A stretch of 64,000 nucleotides of DNA from assembly GCF_001465835.2 (NCBI RefSeq), contig NZ_CP013661.2, positions 1,914,501-1,978,500 of the forward strand, in the 5' to 3' direction. Of this stretch, positions 24,772 to 33,512 are shown one piece after another (the stretch's first letter is position 1; every line of letters starts with the position of its first letter). Under the pieces are notes generated by a model. It was not told the DNA's origin and searched no databases. It was given only the letters and a program-made list of their open reading frames with translations. The position numbers were made by a program, and so were the translations under genes. The stretch comes from Planococcus kocurii. Its GTDB lineage: Bacteria > Bacillota > Bacilli > Bacillales_A > Planococcaceae.

Positions 24772-26112
24772 TTGTCAGGTTCAACGTTGATTATGGTCGC
24801 ACTTGCAGGTATATTCTTATTGCTATTCTTAGTTATTCGTACGAAATTACACGCTTTTGTAGCATTATTACTAGTCAGTTTATTGGTAGGTATTGCGGCG
24901 GGCATGCCACTTAACGAAGTCATTACATCCATTCAAAATGGTATGGGAGGCACACTAGGCTTTGTTGCTGTCGTAGTAGGTCTTGGTGCTATGTTCGGTA
25001 AAATGCTAGAAGTATCGGGTGGAGCAGAACGTTTGGCTTCTACGATGATTAGTAAATTTGGTGAAGATAAAGCACCATGGGCATTAGGGGTTACGGGATT
25101 TATTGTTGCGATTCCTGTATTTTTTGATGTTGGTTTTATCATCTTAGTACCAATCGTTTACGGTTTGGCTAGAAAAACAGGCAAGTCGCTTTTGCATTAC
25201 GGAATTCCGCTACTTGCGGGTCTAGCCGTTACGCATAGCTTTATCCCACCAACTCCAGGACCGATCGCGGTTGCTGAACTGGTTGGGGCGGAACTTGGTT
25301 GGGTTATTTTGTTCGGTGTGCTTGCGGGTATTCCAGCGATGATTTTAGCAGGGCCAGTGTTTGGTCGCTTTATCGGCAAAAAAATTCATGTGTTAATTCC
25401 AGATTATATGGAACTTGAAAAAAAGGAATACGATAAAGAACTACCAAGTTTTGCGATGATCACTTCGTTGATTTCGATTCCACTTGTATTGATCCTATTA
25501 AATACGCTGTCAGCCGTCTTACTAGAAGAAGGCAATATGGTTCGTGAGATTTTGACGTTCCTTGGTCATCCATTCGTGGCGCTGACAATTGCTACGTTGC
25601 TGACGTTTTATCTACTTGGGACAAAACGTGGTTATTCGCGTCAAGAAGTACAAGACATTGCTACTAAAGCGCTTGAGCCTGCTGGGATTATCATCTTAGT
25701 CACAGGAGCAGGTGGCGTTTTCAAACAAGTATTAATCGACTCGGGAGTTGGTGCAGTGCTTGGTGACATGATGGGCGATTCATCGTTGCCGCCAATCGTT
25801 TTAGCATTCCTAATCGCCGCAGCAGTTCGTGTTGCGCAAGGATCTGCAACGGTTGCGATGGTAACAGCAGCGGGTCTGATCACGCCACTTCTTGAAATCG
25901 TTGGTATGACCGGACCTGCTCTCGGACTTATTGTTATTGCTATCGCTTCAGGCGCGACCGTCTTATCACACGTCAACGATTCTGGATTCTGGTTGGTTAA
26001 CCGATATTTCGGAATGGACGTCAAGGATACCTTAAAATCCTGGACGGTTATGGAAACCATTATCGGGTTAACCGGTTTCGTGGTAGTGTTAATCATCAGC
26101 TTTTTTATCTAA
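24772..26112 (+). CDS. gntP: Gluconate permease GntP
   Basis: This 446-residue GntP-family symporter brings gluconate into the cell. It has about twelve membrane helices, with family segments such as HSFIPPTPGPIAVAELVGAE near residues 155-175, RVAQGSATVAMVTAAGLITP and SHVNDSGFWLVNRYFGM near residues 400-417. Translation begins at TTG 24772 behind GAGGGGGAG. It sits between gnd and gntK in one operon. Confidence 0.93.
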   Translation: MSGSTLIMVALAGIFLLLFLVIRTKLHAFVALLLVSLLVGIAAGMPLNEVITSIQNGMGGTLGFVAVVVGLGAMFGKMLEVSGGAERLASTMISKFGEDKAPWALGVTGFIVAIPVFFDVGFIILVPIVYGLARKTGKSLLHYGIPLLAGLAVTHSFIPPTPGPIAVAELVGAELGWVILFGVLAGIPAMILAGPVFGRFIGKKIHVLIPDYMELEKKEYDKELPSFAMITSLISIPLVLILLNTLSAVLLEEGNMVREILTFLGHPFVALTIATLLTFYLLGTKRGYSRQEVQDIATKALEPAGIIILVTGAGGVFKQVLIDSGVGAVLGDMMGDSSLPPIVLAFLIAAAVRVAQGSATVAMVTAAGLITPLLEIVGMTGPALGLIVIAIASGATVLSHVNDSGFWLVNRYFGMDVKDTLKSWTVMETIIGLTGFVVVLIISFFI

Positions 26113-26124
26113 ATTAAACTTGAA

Positions 26125-26153
26125 AGAGAAAAAGGGGATTTCGCCTTTTTCTC
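26125..26153 (+). terminator. Intra-operon hairpin between gntP and gntK
   Basis: AGAGAAAAAGG pairs with CCTTTTTCTCT followed by TCTTG. It may attenuate transcription into gntK or stabilise the upstream message. Confidence 0.6.
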
Positions 26154-26178
26154 TTCTTGTCTATAGAGGAGGGCTCTT

Positions 26179-27723
26179 ATGCCTGAACAGTCATATTATC
26201 TTGGGGTAGACATTGGTACGACTTCCACCAAAGCGGTTTTGTTTGATAAATCTGGTAAAATCCTAGCGGCAGACACGGTTTTTTATGCGCTCGAAACGCC
26301 AAGTCCGTTAGTGGCCGAACAAGACCCAGAGGAGATTTTCCGAGCGGTGTTAAGTTCCGTTCGAAAAACCATCCGTAAAAGTGAAATCGATACGAATCAA
26401 CTGAAACTCGTATCTTTTAGCTCAGCCATGCACAGTCTGATTGCAGTGGATGCTAAGGGGAATTTGCTAACGCAAAGCATCACATGGGCCGATACGAGAA
26501 GTTCAAAACATGCGAAGTACATCAAAGAACGACTGAATGGCCACGAAATTTACTTGCGCACAGGTACGCCGATTCACGCGATGTCGCCACTATCCAAATT
26601 GTTGTGGTTAAAAGACGAAAAGCCGGAAGTTTTTGAAGAGGCTGCTAAGTTTATTGGCATTAAGGAATTTGTCTTTCAGGAATTGTTTGGAGAGTACGTT
26701 GTTGATCATTCAATTGCGTCTGCAACCGGATTATTTAATTTGCGGGAACTGGATTGGGACAAAGAGGCGTTGGGAGTAGCAGGCATCACGCCCGAACAGT
26801 TGGCGCGACCGGTTCCGACAACCCATCAATTGACAGGTCTCGTCTCGGAACACGCCTTGTTTATGGGCATTCCTGAAGACGTTCCATTTATTATTGGCGC
26901 GAGTGATGGAGTGCTCGCAAATCTAGGAGTAGATGCCATCGAACCAGGTGTCCTAGCTGTAACAATCGGCACAAGTGGGGCCATCCGTACGGTCACGACC
27001 GAGCCGAAAACCGATCCAAAAGGACGGACATTTTGTTATGCCTTAACGGAAAATCATTGGGTAGTCGGCGGACCTGTCAATAATGGCGGTATCGTCTTGC
27101 GCTGGCTACGTGACGAGTTTGCTTCATCTGAAGTGGAAACCGCGAAGCGTCTCGGCATTGATCCGTACGATGTGCTGACGAAAATCGCTGAGACGGTCAA
27201 TCCTGGAGCAGACGGCTTGCTGTTTCATCCCTATTTAACAGGAGAGCGAGCTCCTCTATGGGACGCGAATGCGCGTGGGTCGTTTTTCGGATTGAGCATT
27301 CATCATAAAAAGCAGCATATGATTCGAGCTGTGTTAGAAGGTATTGTCTTTAATTTGTATACCGTCCTGCTGGCGGTCGAGGAATTGACCGGCGAACCAA
27401 CACGTATCCAAGCATCTGGCGGCTTTGCTCGTTCAGGAATGTGGCGTCAACTGATGGCTGATGTCTTCGATAAACCCGTAGTTATTCCCGAAAGCTTTGA
27501 AAGCTCGTGTCTCGGGGCAGTCGTTCTCGGCATGTATGCGATCGGCGAAGTTGATGATTTCAGTATCGTTTCCGAAATGATCGGCCAAACGCACACGCAT
27601 GAGCCAGATGAAACGTCAGCTGGTATATATCGTGAGCTCTTGCCAATTTATATCCGCTTGTCGCGCCTTTTAACAGCAGAATACGAGAGCATTGCCGATT
27701 TTCAACGAAAGCATTTAGAGTAA
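26179..27723 (+). CDS. gntK: Gluconokinase (FGGY family)
   Basis: This 514-residue kinase phosphorylates gluconate to 6-phosphogluconate. The FGGY N-terminal YLGVDIGTTSTKAVLFDKSG binds phosphate, SITWADTRS carries the conserved aspartate region, and the C-terminal domain has LFHPYLTGERAPLWDANARG and ASGGFARSGMWRQLMADVF. GAGGAGG precedes the ATG. Regulator, dehydrogenase, permease and kinase together make a complete gluconate utilisation locus. Confidence 0.94.
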   Translation: MPEQSYYLGVDIGTTSTKAVLFDKSGKILAADTVFYALETPSPLVAEQDPEEIFRAVLSSVRKTIRKSEIDTNQLKLVSFSSAMHSLIAVDAKGNLLTQSITWADTRSSKHAKYIKERLNGHEIYLRTGTPIHAMSPLSKLLWLKDEKPEVFEEAAKFIGIKEFVFQELFGEYVVDHSIASATGLFNLRELDWDKEALGVAGITPEQLARPVPTTHQLTGLVSEHALFMGIPEDVPFIIGASDGVLANLGVDAIEPGVLAVTIGTSGAIRTVTTEPKTDPKGRTFCYALTENHWVVGGPVNNGGIVLRWLRDEFASSEVETAKRLGIDPYDVLTKIAETVNPGADGLLFHPYLTGERAPLWDANARGSFFGLSIHHKKQHMIRAVLEGIVFNLYTVLLAVEELTGEPTRIQASGGFARSGMWRQLMADVFDKPVVIPESFESSCLGAVVLGMYAIGEVDDFSIVSEMIGQTHTHEPDETSAGIYRELLPIYIRLSRLLTAEYESIADFQRKHLE

Positions 27724-27810
27724 GTGCAACATCCTGGACCAGTCTTGCTGGTTTGGGGTGTTTTTTTGTCGATTTTCTTGTGGGTAGGTGCGGTTGTACG
27801 CGATTTTTGA

Positions 27811-28030
27811 GGAATACGCACGTTCAGCGGGAGATACGCACGTTCAGCAGGAGATACGCACGTTCAACGGAAGATACGCCCGTTCAGCGGAGAATACGCG
27901 CGTTCAACGGAGAATACGCACGTTCAGCAGGAGATACGCACGTTCAACGGAAGATACGCCCGTTCAACGGAGAATACGCACGTTCAGCAGGAGATACGCA
28001 CGTTCAGCGGAGATATACGCACGGTAAAAC
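27811..28030. repeat. 20-bp tandem repeat, ten copies plus a partial
   Basis: Units such as GAGATACGCACGTTCAGCAG repeat exactly every 20 bases from 27811 to 28010, followed by a degraded unit to 28030. The invariant core is ATACGC-N-CGTTCA. Units 2-4 and 6-8 follow the same variant order, which suggests an 80-base block duplication. Open frames through the array come from a 60-base triple-unit periodicity and are not believed to be genes. There are no spacers, so it is not a CRISPR array. It fills the 27724-28168 gap. Confidence 0.9.
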
Positions 28031-28073
28031 AAAAATACGCGCGTTCCAGCAAATTTAGTTGCATAGTAGATAG

Positions 28074-28174
28074 AACTATCAGAAAATAATGAAAAATATC
28101 TATAATTTTCCAAACGTACATGATACGATAAAACGAAAAACTCATTGAACATCAAAGGGGATGTCTAAATGGAA
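28074..28174 (+). repeat. Leader duplicated upstream of two genes, copy 1
   Basis: The stretch beginning ATCAGAAAAT, with ATATCTATAATTTTCCA and TGATACGATAAAA, recurs at 30414-30509 with small changes and ends in the same TCTAAATGGAA start context. It likely contains the promoter (possible -10 TACGAT) and ribosome binding site of the FAD dehydrogenase gene. Confidence 0.7.
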
Positions 28175-29839
28175 CCAAGTGCGATTGTGGTAGGAGCGGG
28201 GCTTGCAGGGTTAGTGGCGGCTGCGGAAATCGCAGACGCTGGCAAAAAAGTGTTGTTACTAGACCAGGAGCCAGCAGCTTCTTTTGGCGGACAGGCGTGG
28301 TGGTCTTTTGGCGGACTGTTTTTAGTCGACTCACCGGAACAAAGGAGAATGGGCATTAATGATTCAAAAGAGTTGGCTTGGCAAGACTGGCTTGGGGCAG
28401 CTGGTTTTGATAAAGAGCAAGATGAAGATTATTGGGGCAAGAAATGGGCTGAAGCCTACGTAGACTTTGCAACCTATGAAAAACGAAACTGGCTTGCTGA
28501 TATGGGCATCAAATTTTTTCCTGTCGTTGGATGGGCAGAACGGGGTGGTTATTTAGCAGAAGGACATGGCAATTCTGTGCCGCGCTTTCATATCGTTTGG
28601 GGAACAGGACCGGGAATTGTCGCACCGTTTGAGAGACGTGTTCGGGAACATATCAAGAATGGGTTAATCGATTACCAGCCACGGCACCGAGTAGATGAAT
28701 TAATGATAAAAGGTGGGCGAGTAACCGGTGTGACAGGATCGTTATTAGAGACGAGTGATGTAAAGCGTGGAGAAGCCAGTTCACGAAACGTTGTCAGCAA
28801 TTTTCGGTGTGAAGCAAAAGCAGTCATTATCACAAGTGGCGGAATTGGTGCCAACCATGAATTGATTCGAAAAAATTGGCCAAGTCGCTTGGGTATAGCA
28901 CCAGAAACCATGCTCACAGGAGTTCCGGCGCACGTAGATGGACGTATGCTGGCTATTACCGAAAAAGCAGGTGGGCGAATCGTTAATCGTGACCGGATGT
29001 GGCATTACACTGAAGGCATTAAGAATTGGAACCCGGTTTGGAACAAACACGGCATCCGAATTTTGCCAGGTCCGTCTTCGATGTGGTTTGATGCAACAGG
29101 TAAACGTTTTTCTGCGCCTAATTTCCCGGGATTTGATACGCTCGGAACACTTGAGACTATCCAAAAAACGGGCTACAGTTATTCGTGGTTTATTTTGACG
29201 CAGAAAATTATTGAAAAAGAGTTTGCGCTGTCAGGATCTGAGCAAAATCCTGACTTAACCGGCAAAAGCATTCCTCAAGTCTTGTCTCGAGTCCGGGCAG
29301 GAGCAACAGCACCGGTAAAAGCTTTTATGGATAAAGGCGAAGATTTTGTTGTCGCAGAGACACTGGAAGAGTTAGTCGCACGTATGAACAAATTAACGGG
29401 AGAAAACTTATTGGATTTTGCTCGAATCAAGCAGCAAATTAGCGCGCGAGATGCGCAGCTCGATAATAAATTCTCTAAGGATTTGCAAATTACGGCGATG
29501 CGCGGTGCTCGAAATTACCGGGGAGACCGTCTAATTCGAGTAGCGGCACCGCATAAATTACTGGATCGTAAAAAAGGACCGCTTATTGCCGTTCGTTTAC
29601 ACATTTTGAGCCGCAAAACTTTAGGTGGTCTGCAAACGGATTTATCCGCACGAGTACTCGGTGATACCGGTCAACCGGTACCTGGACTCTATGCTGCAGG
29701 AGAAGTTGCCGGATTTGGTGGCGGGGGTGTCCATGGATATCGCTCATTAGAAGGAACTTTTCTTGGTAGCTGCCTGTTTTCTGGGAGAGTAGCGGGGAGA
29801 GCGGTGGCGAGCGAAGGAGGTGCTGAGAGTGATTGTTGA
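28169..29839 (+). CDS. FAD-binding dehydrogenase (fumarate reductase/KstD-like)
   Basis: This 556-residue flavoprotein belongs to the group of predicted FAD dehydrogenases related to fumarate reductase and ketosteroid dehydrogenase. The Rossmann motif AIVVGAGLAGLVAAAEIADA opens the protein, GGQAWWSFGGLF is the characteristic FAD-binding loop near residues 40-51, and GLYAAGEVAGFGGGGVHGY near residues 510-530 closes the FAD site. No signal peptide is present, so it is cytoplasmic. AAAGGGGA precedes the ATG. The substrate is unknown. Its 3' end overlaps the next gene by 11 bases. Confidence 0.87.
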   Translation: MEPSAIVVGAGLAGLVAAAEIADAGKKVLLLDQEPAASFGGQAWWSFGGLFLVDSPEQRRMGINDSKELAWQDWLGAAGFDKEQDEDYWGKKWAEAYVDFATYEKRNWLADMGIKFFPVVGWAERGGYLAEGHGNSVPRFHIVWGTGPGIVAPFERRVREHIKNGLIDYQPRHRVDELMIKGGRVTGVTGSLLETSDVKRGEASSRNVVSNFRCEAKAVIITSGGIGANHELIRKNWPSRLGIAPETMLTGVPAHVDGRMLAITEKAGGRIVNRDRMWHYTEGIKNWNPVWNKHGIRILPGPSSMWFDATGKRFSAPNFPGFDTLGTLETIQKTGYSYSWFILTQKIIEKEFALSGSEQNPDLTGKSIPQVLSRVRAGATAPVKAFMDKGEDFVVAETLEELVARMNKLTGENLLDFARIKQQISARDAQLDNKFSKDLQITAMRGARNYRGDRLIRVAAPHKLLDRKKGPLIAVRLHILSRKTLGGLQTDLSARVLGDTGQPVPGLYAAGEVAGFGGGGVHGYRSLEGTFLGSCLFSGRVAGRAVASEGGAESDC

Positions 29840-30260
29840 AGATGTTGGATGGCGGATTTTCCTTTTCCTACTTGGAGTCGTATCGAGTATCTTTTTAGTC
29901 AACATGTTGTTAAGAAAAATTCTTGGAGTGGAGAGAAAAGCATTTTTTTCAGACACTCGCGTAAATGATGTGCATAAAAAATGGGATCGGATATTGAATG
30001 GCCTCTCAGCGGTAATAGTCTTTATCATATCGCTTGTAGCGATCAATTATGGTCCAGCAGCCGTTTTTTATATCCTACTGGTTTCTGTGCTGTTGGGGAG
30101 TATACAGCTATTGGTCCGTTTAGGATTTGAAAAAAAACATGCTGAAAATCCCAATGACTATTTGTATACGCTATTGGAATCGGTAACTGGAACCATTATT
30201 TTAATTACTTTTGGGGTGAGTTTATTTCCAGACTACCTTTCGGTGGTGTTTAATATCTAA
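29829..30260 (+). CDS. DUF4181-like membrane protein 1
   Basis: This 143-residue protein has four hydrophobic helices around a conserved RKILGVERKAFFSDTRVND segment and the motif VHKKWDRIL, followed by FEKKHAENPNDYLYTLLE. These are hallmarks of the DUF4181 group of Bacillales membrane proteins; function unknown. The start GTG at 29829 is spaced eight bases from AGGAGG and overlaps the end of the FAD dehydrogenase gene, implying coupled translation. A close paralogue lies at 30504. Confidence 0.75.
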   Translation: MIVEDVGWRIFLFLLGVVSSIFLVNMLLRKILGVERKAFFSDTRVNDVHKKWDRILNGLSAVIVFIISLVAINYGPAAVFYILLVSVLLGSIQLLVRLGFEKKHAENPNDYLYTLLESVTGTIILITFGVSLFPDYLSVVFNI

Positions 30261-30413
30261 GGTAGATACGCCCAGTAGCTGAAAGCAGGTTCTGGGTGTT
30301 TTTTTGTCGCACCTTAATATAGTTGAATAAAACCGTTCAGTACGCTTTAGAGGAGCTTGTGTAGGCGTAAGAAAAATACGACCATACATGAGCCTTTACT
30401 AACAAGATAAAAA

Positions 30414-30509
30414 GAATTATCAGAAAATATCTATAATTTTCCATACGCTCGTGATACGATAAAAGACATTACGAGATTATTCAACTTCGAAGGAGATATC
30501 TAAATGGAA
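30414..30509 (+). repeat. Leader duplicated upstream of two genes, copy 2
   Basis: This matches 28074-28174: ATCAGAAAAT, ATATCTATAATTTTCCA, TGATACGATAAAA and the ATCTAAATGGAA start context. An eight-base internal difference separates the copies. The similarity runs into the first 12 to 15 codons of both genes although the two proteins belong to unrelated families. Confidence 0.7.
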
Positions 30510-30971
30510 TTCAGTGCGTTTGTAGCGGGAGTCCATCTTGCAGCTGTAGTCGGGAGTGAGCTTTCTGAAAGTGAAGTGGCGCTTCGCTTTATCTTTTTCG
30601 TAGGTGGAAGCATAGCCAGTATTTACCTAGTGGACAAGGTTCTAAAGAAAATTCTCAAAGTAGAAAAAAACAAATCGTCTACGGATAGTTATGTAAACGA
30701 TCTTCACAAAAAGTGGGACAAAATCATTAGCCTCTGGTCAGGTATTGCTTTGACAGTCATAACGTTTATCCTTTTCAATACGAATGCATCTATAAATTTG
30801 TTTTTTTTGCTACCAGTCGCAGCCTTACCGTTTTTACCGACAATTATCCAGGTTGGATTTGAGAGAAAATATGCAGAGAATCCCAATGATTATCTGTATA
30901 CCTTATTGGGATTAGGAATGTCTAGCGGGATTATCATTACGTTGTTGCTGATCTTTTCGCCAGGAATCTAA
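30504..30971 (+). CDS. DUF4181-like membrane protein 2, chimeric N-terminus
   Basis: This 155-residue paralogue of the protein at 29829 shares the LKKILKVEKN, VNDLHKKWDKII and FERKYAENPNDYLYTLL segments. Its first residues, MEFSAFVAGVHLAAVV, instead align with MEPSAIVVGAGLAGLV of the FAD dehydrogenase at 28169, and the DNA similarity continues upstream into the leader. The gene thus seems to have arisen by duplication of the dehydrogenase-DUF4181 pair followed by an internal deletion that fused the two. Four hydrophobic helices remain. Function unknown. Confidence 0.72.
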   Translation: MEFSAFVAGVHLAAVVGSELSESEVALRFIFFVGGSIASIYLVDKVLKKILKVEKNKSSTDSYVNDLHKKWDKIISLWSGIALTVITFILFNTNASINLFFLLPVAALPFLPTIIQVGFERKYAENPNDYLYTLLGLGMSSGIIITLLLIFSPGI

Positions 30972-31002
30972 GCTCAGTAGTCATAATAAAGGAGGAAAAA
31001 AT

Positions 31003-31155
31003 ATGGGAGACATTATCGCAGTATTTGCGTTATTAGTGCCAGTTTTTATTGCTGCGATGGCATTGAGATGGGTACGGATCATCCGCAGTAATTCGGAAAG
31101 ACAGATAGAACAAAACGAAGAAATCATCGCTTTGCTGAAAAAATCCAATGAATAA
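31003..31155 (+). CDS. Small single-pass membrane protein (50 aa)
   Basis: An ATG at 31003 with AAAGGAGG eight bases upstream starts a 50-residue protein. It has one N-terminal hydrophobic helix (IIAVFALLVPVFIAAMAL), an arginine-rich RWVRIIRSN and a charged tail ending EEIIALLKKSNE that looks coiled-coil prone. It overlaps the start of the next gene by eight bases. No family is recognised; similar tiny helix-plus-coil proteins are common in Bacillales. Confidence 0.65.
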   Translation: MGDIIAVFALLVPVFIAAMALRWVRIIRSNSERQIEQNEEIIALLKKSNE

Positions 31156-31552
31156 ACAAAAAGATGTGCTCATTCGGAAATACAACGAAGCTGATTTCCG
31201 AACGATTCATGAGTTGAACAAGCAGCAAGGATGGAACAATCTCGTTGAAAAGAAGCAAGAGACACAGCAGGCTTGGGCAAATTCTACGGTGGCTGTGGTT
31301 GCTGAAATCGATGGACGAGTCGTTGGGTGCTTAAGAGGATTAACAGATGGTTTTATTTCTCTCTATATTTGTGAATTGTTGGTAAACCAAGATCATCGTA
31401 AATTAGGCATCGGAAAAAAGATGCTGCGCTATGCTCACAAGCTATATCCGAAAACTCGTTTGGAATTACTAGCTAGCGATGCTTCACGTAGTTTTTATGA
31501 AGCGCAGAGCTATCGGCCATTGTACGGTTTTCGTAAGACAATAGTAGAGTAA
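31148..31552 (+). CDS. GNAT-family N-acetyltransferase
   Basis: This 134-residue acetyltransferase uses acetyl-CoA to modify an unknown amine. The fold is visible as VAEIDGRVVGCLRG, then the CoA-binding VNQDHRKLGIGKKMLRYAHK (motif A) and LLASDASRSFYEAQSYRPLYG at the end. Its start overlaps the small membrane protein gene. Of the five GNAT genes between 31148 and 36465, it is the smallest. Confidence 0.85.
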   Translation: MNKQKDVLIRKYNEADFRTIHELNKQQGWNNLVEKKQETQQAWANSTVAVVAEIDGRVVGCLRGLTDGFISLYICELLVNQDHRKLGIGKKMLRYAHKLYPKTRLELLASDASRSFYEAQSYRPLYGFRKTIVE

Positions 31553-31554
31553 AC

Positions 31555-31570
31555 TGTTTCACGTGAAACG
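31555..31570. promoter_or_regulatory. parS-like ParB (Spo0J) binding site
   Basis: TGTTTCACGTGAAACG matches the parS consensus TGTTNCACGTGAAACA at all defined positions except the last. It lies in the 44-base gap between two GNAT genes. parS sites nucleate ParB spreading and SMC loading and are enriched near the chromosomal origin. Confidence 0.75.
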
Positions 31571-31596
31571 TTTAAATCTAAAGGAGTGATTTCCTA

Positions 31597-32136
31597 ATGA
31601 GAAGTGAGCAGGTTTATATCCGATTTTTTCAGCCGAGAGATGCTGCTGAAAAACTAAAGCTAGAGGTCGCAAACCGTGACTTTTTTGAAGCCTACTCGGT
31701 TACGCGTTATTCGGATTTCTATACGCTTGAAATGCAGCGGGAGCTTATTGAAATTTATGCCGATCAAAAAGAAGATGATTTATCGTATAGCTTTGGAATT
31801 TTTGAGAATGAAACCGATGTGTTGGTTGGAACAATTAGTTTAGTGCAAGTGATTAGAGGACCGTTGCAAAGCGCCATACTAGGATATGCGCTAGACAAAA
31901 CCTATAACGGTAGAGGCTATATGACAGAAGCAATTGAGCTGACCGTGGCATATGCTTTCAAAAAACTAGCGCTACACCGAATCGAAGCAGGCGTTATGCC
32001 AGGAAATGACGCTTCAGTTCGCGTGTTGGAAAAAGCAGGTTTCCATCAAGAAGGTATTGCTTCAAAAAATGTTGAAATTAACGGCAAATGGCAAGACCAT
32101 CAAATACTCGCAATCATCAACCCAAGAGACTTTTAA
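31597..32136 (+). CDS. GNAT acetyltransferase, RimJ/RimL type
   Basis: This 179-residue protein has the RimJ/RimL pattern: an N-terminal VYIRFFQPRDA strand, LGYALDKTYNGRGYMTEAIE as the CoA-binding motif A, HRIEAGVMPGNDASVRVLEK and AGFHQEGIA near the C-terminus. Such enzymes acetylate the alpha-amines of ribosomal proteins or, in YdaF/YjcK-type relatives, other targets. AAAGGAG precedes the ATG. Confidence 0.88.
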   Translation: MRSEQVYIRFFQPRDAAEKLKLEVANRDFFEAYSVTRYSDFYTLEMQRELIEIYADQKEDDLSYSFGIFENETDVLVGTISLVQVIRGPLQSAILGYALDKTYNGRGYMTEAIELTVAYAFKKLALHRIEAGVMPGNDASVRVLEKAGFHQEGIASKNVEINGKWQDHQILAIINPRDF

Positions 32137-32172
32137 TACTATACGATTATGCAATCAAAAAGGAGCAGAGCG

Positions 32173-32718
32173 ATGATATTTCCTCTATTAGAAACAAAAA
32201 GGCTGCGTTTAAACCAAGTTGAAGAAAGCGATGCGGTGCGATTTTTCGACATCATGTCGCGAGACAAAGTGACCGAATATTACGGAATGGATTCGTTGAG
32301 TTACGAAGAAGAAGCTGTAGAAGTTATTCGTTCATTCCGTCTTAGTTTTGAAGTGAACCGAAGCATACGCTGGGCGATTCGCCTTAAAGAGACAAACCAG
32401 TTTATCGGAACAATCGGTTTGAATAACTTGAATCCAAAAGCAAAGAAAGCAGAGATTGGCTATGAATTACATCCAGATTATTGGCGTCAGCAATTCATGC
32501 AAGAAGCTATACACAGCGTGCTAAACTATGCTTTTACAGAACTCGATTTATATCGAATGGGTGCTGTAACGTTTCCCGAAAATACGTCATCTAATCGTTT
32601 GTTACAAAAGCTAGGCTTTACAGTAGAAGGAAAACTGCGTGGTTATTTGTATCAACGGAACCAATCTCATGATGCGTTGATCTTTTCTTTATTAAAACCG
32701 GAATGGTCATCTAGCTAG
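32173..32718 (+). CDS. GNAT acetyltransferase, RimJ/RimL type
   Basis: This 181-residue protein begins FPLLETKRLRLNQVEESDA and contains IGYELHPDYWRQQFMQEAIH (motif A), YRMGAVTFPENTSSNRLLQK and LGFTVEGKLRGYLY, all typical of the family. The ATG at 32173 follows AAAAGGAG and is preferred over an in-frame ATG 24 bases earlier. It lies 36 bases after the preceding acetyltransferase, so the two are probably co-transcribed. Confidence 0.88.
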   Translation: MIFPLLETKRLRLNQVEESDAVRFFDIMSRDKVTEYYGMDSLSYEEEAVEVIRSFRLSFEVNRSIRWAIRLKETNQFIGTIGLNNLNPKAKKAEIGYELHPDYWRQQFMQEAIHSVLNYAFTELDLYRMGAVTFPENTSSNRLLQKLGFTVEGKLRGYLYQRNQSHDALIFSLLKPEWSSS

Positions 32719-32734
32719 CTTAAAAAGCATCATT

Positions 32735-33512
32735 TTATGTGCTTTCCACTCGTTCAGTAATCATCTTTTGCATCAAGGTCATTATTTTATTAGGGTCAGT
32801 TATGTGCTGATGAATCCAGCCAATTTCTTTTGCTAAAAGACGCCGAACAATTAAAGCGGCTTGTGCGTGATTTTCTGGCGTCATTAAGGTCGACATTTTC
32901 TCGACTTCTGCAAAAATAGTTTTGGGCAGTGAGCGACTGATTGCTTTCAATCCAAGTTGCGCGCGTTCGGGTGTATACCGATATAGTAAAACCCGGGAGA
33001 GATGTTCGAGGACTTGCGACAGCATCTTTACCGCCCAAATCTCATTTCCTCGTGCAGCGGCTTTCCGGTATTGGAATAAAAACCAAGCAACATCAATAAC
33101 ATGGTCGGTGTATTCCTCTTTACTCAGCGTAAGACTTTGCGACGCAACGAATTGTTCAAGTAAATTTTCAGGATCGTAAACGACTTTGAAAAAATCTTTT
33201 GCCGTGAATGATTCTACTGTCACCGTAAACAAATCGATATGCAGGAAATTATCAAAAACTACTATAAGCTGTGGCGCGATGATGAAGATGTCGTCTTGAA
33301 ATAGTACAGGGCGATACGCTTCAAGGTGAGACAGCCGCTCTTTCAAAAATAACGATTCTTGTTCTTGGTCGACCAGGCCAATACAGGTCGATGTCTGAAT
33401 GCTCGTCGTGCTCGTTCCTACCCATCGATCCCTTCAGAAAAATAGCTCGCACATATGAACTTTGTATCAAACTAGCCGTAATTTGTTGTACAGCAATTTC
33501 TTGAATGAGCAT
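32735..33512 (-). pseudogene. Aminoglycoside-type nucleotidyltransferase, frameshifted
   Basis: The minus-strand frame begins MLIQEIAVQQITASLIQSS at 33512 behind GGAGGA and carries the nucleotidyltransferase signature KGSMGRNEHDEHSDIDLY. One extra base near 33375-33380 (TATTGGCCTGG for an expected TATTGCCTGG) shifts the frame. After it, LVDQEQESLFLKERLSHLEA and about 200 further helical residues continue in the next frame to 32735. Restored, the gene would encode about 260 residues of the minimal nucleotidyltransferase superfamily. It may be a recent pseudogene or a sequencing error. Confidence 0.8.

Noticed and set aside
27811..28030. CRISPR array
   Set aside because: Units are contiguous without unique spacers and no cas genes are near.
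27753..28058. Open frames across the 20-base tandem repeat
   Set aside because: They arise because three 20-base units make 60 bases and keep any frame open; two overlapping frames are equally open, no ribosome binding site is present and codon content is set by the repeat.
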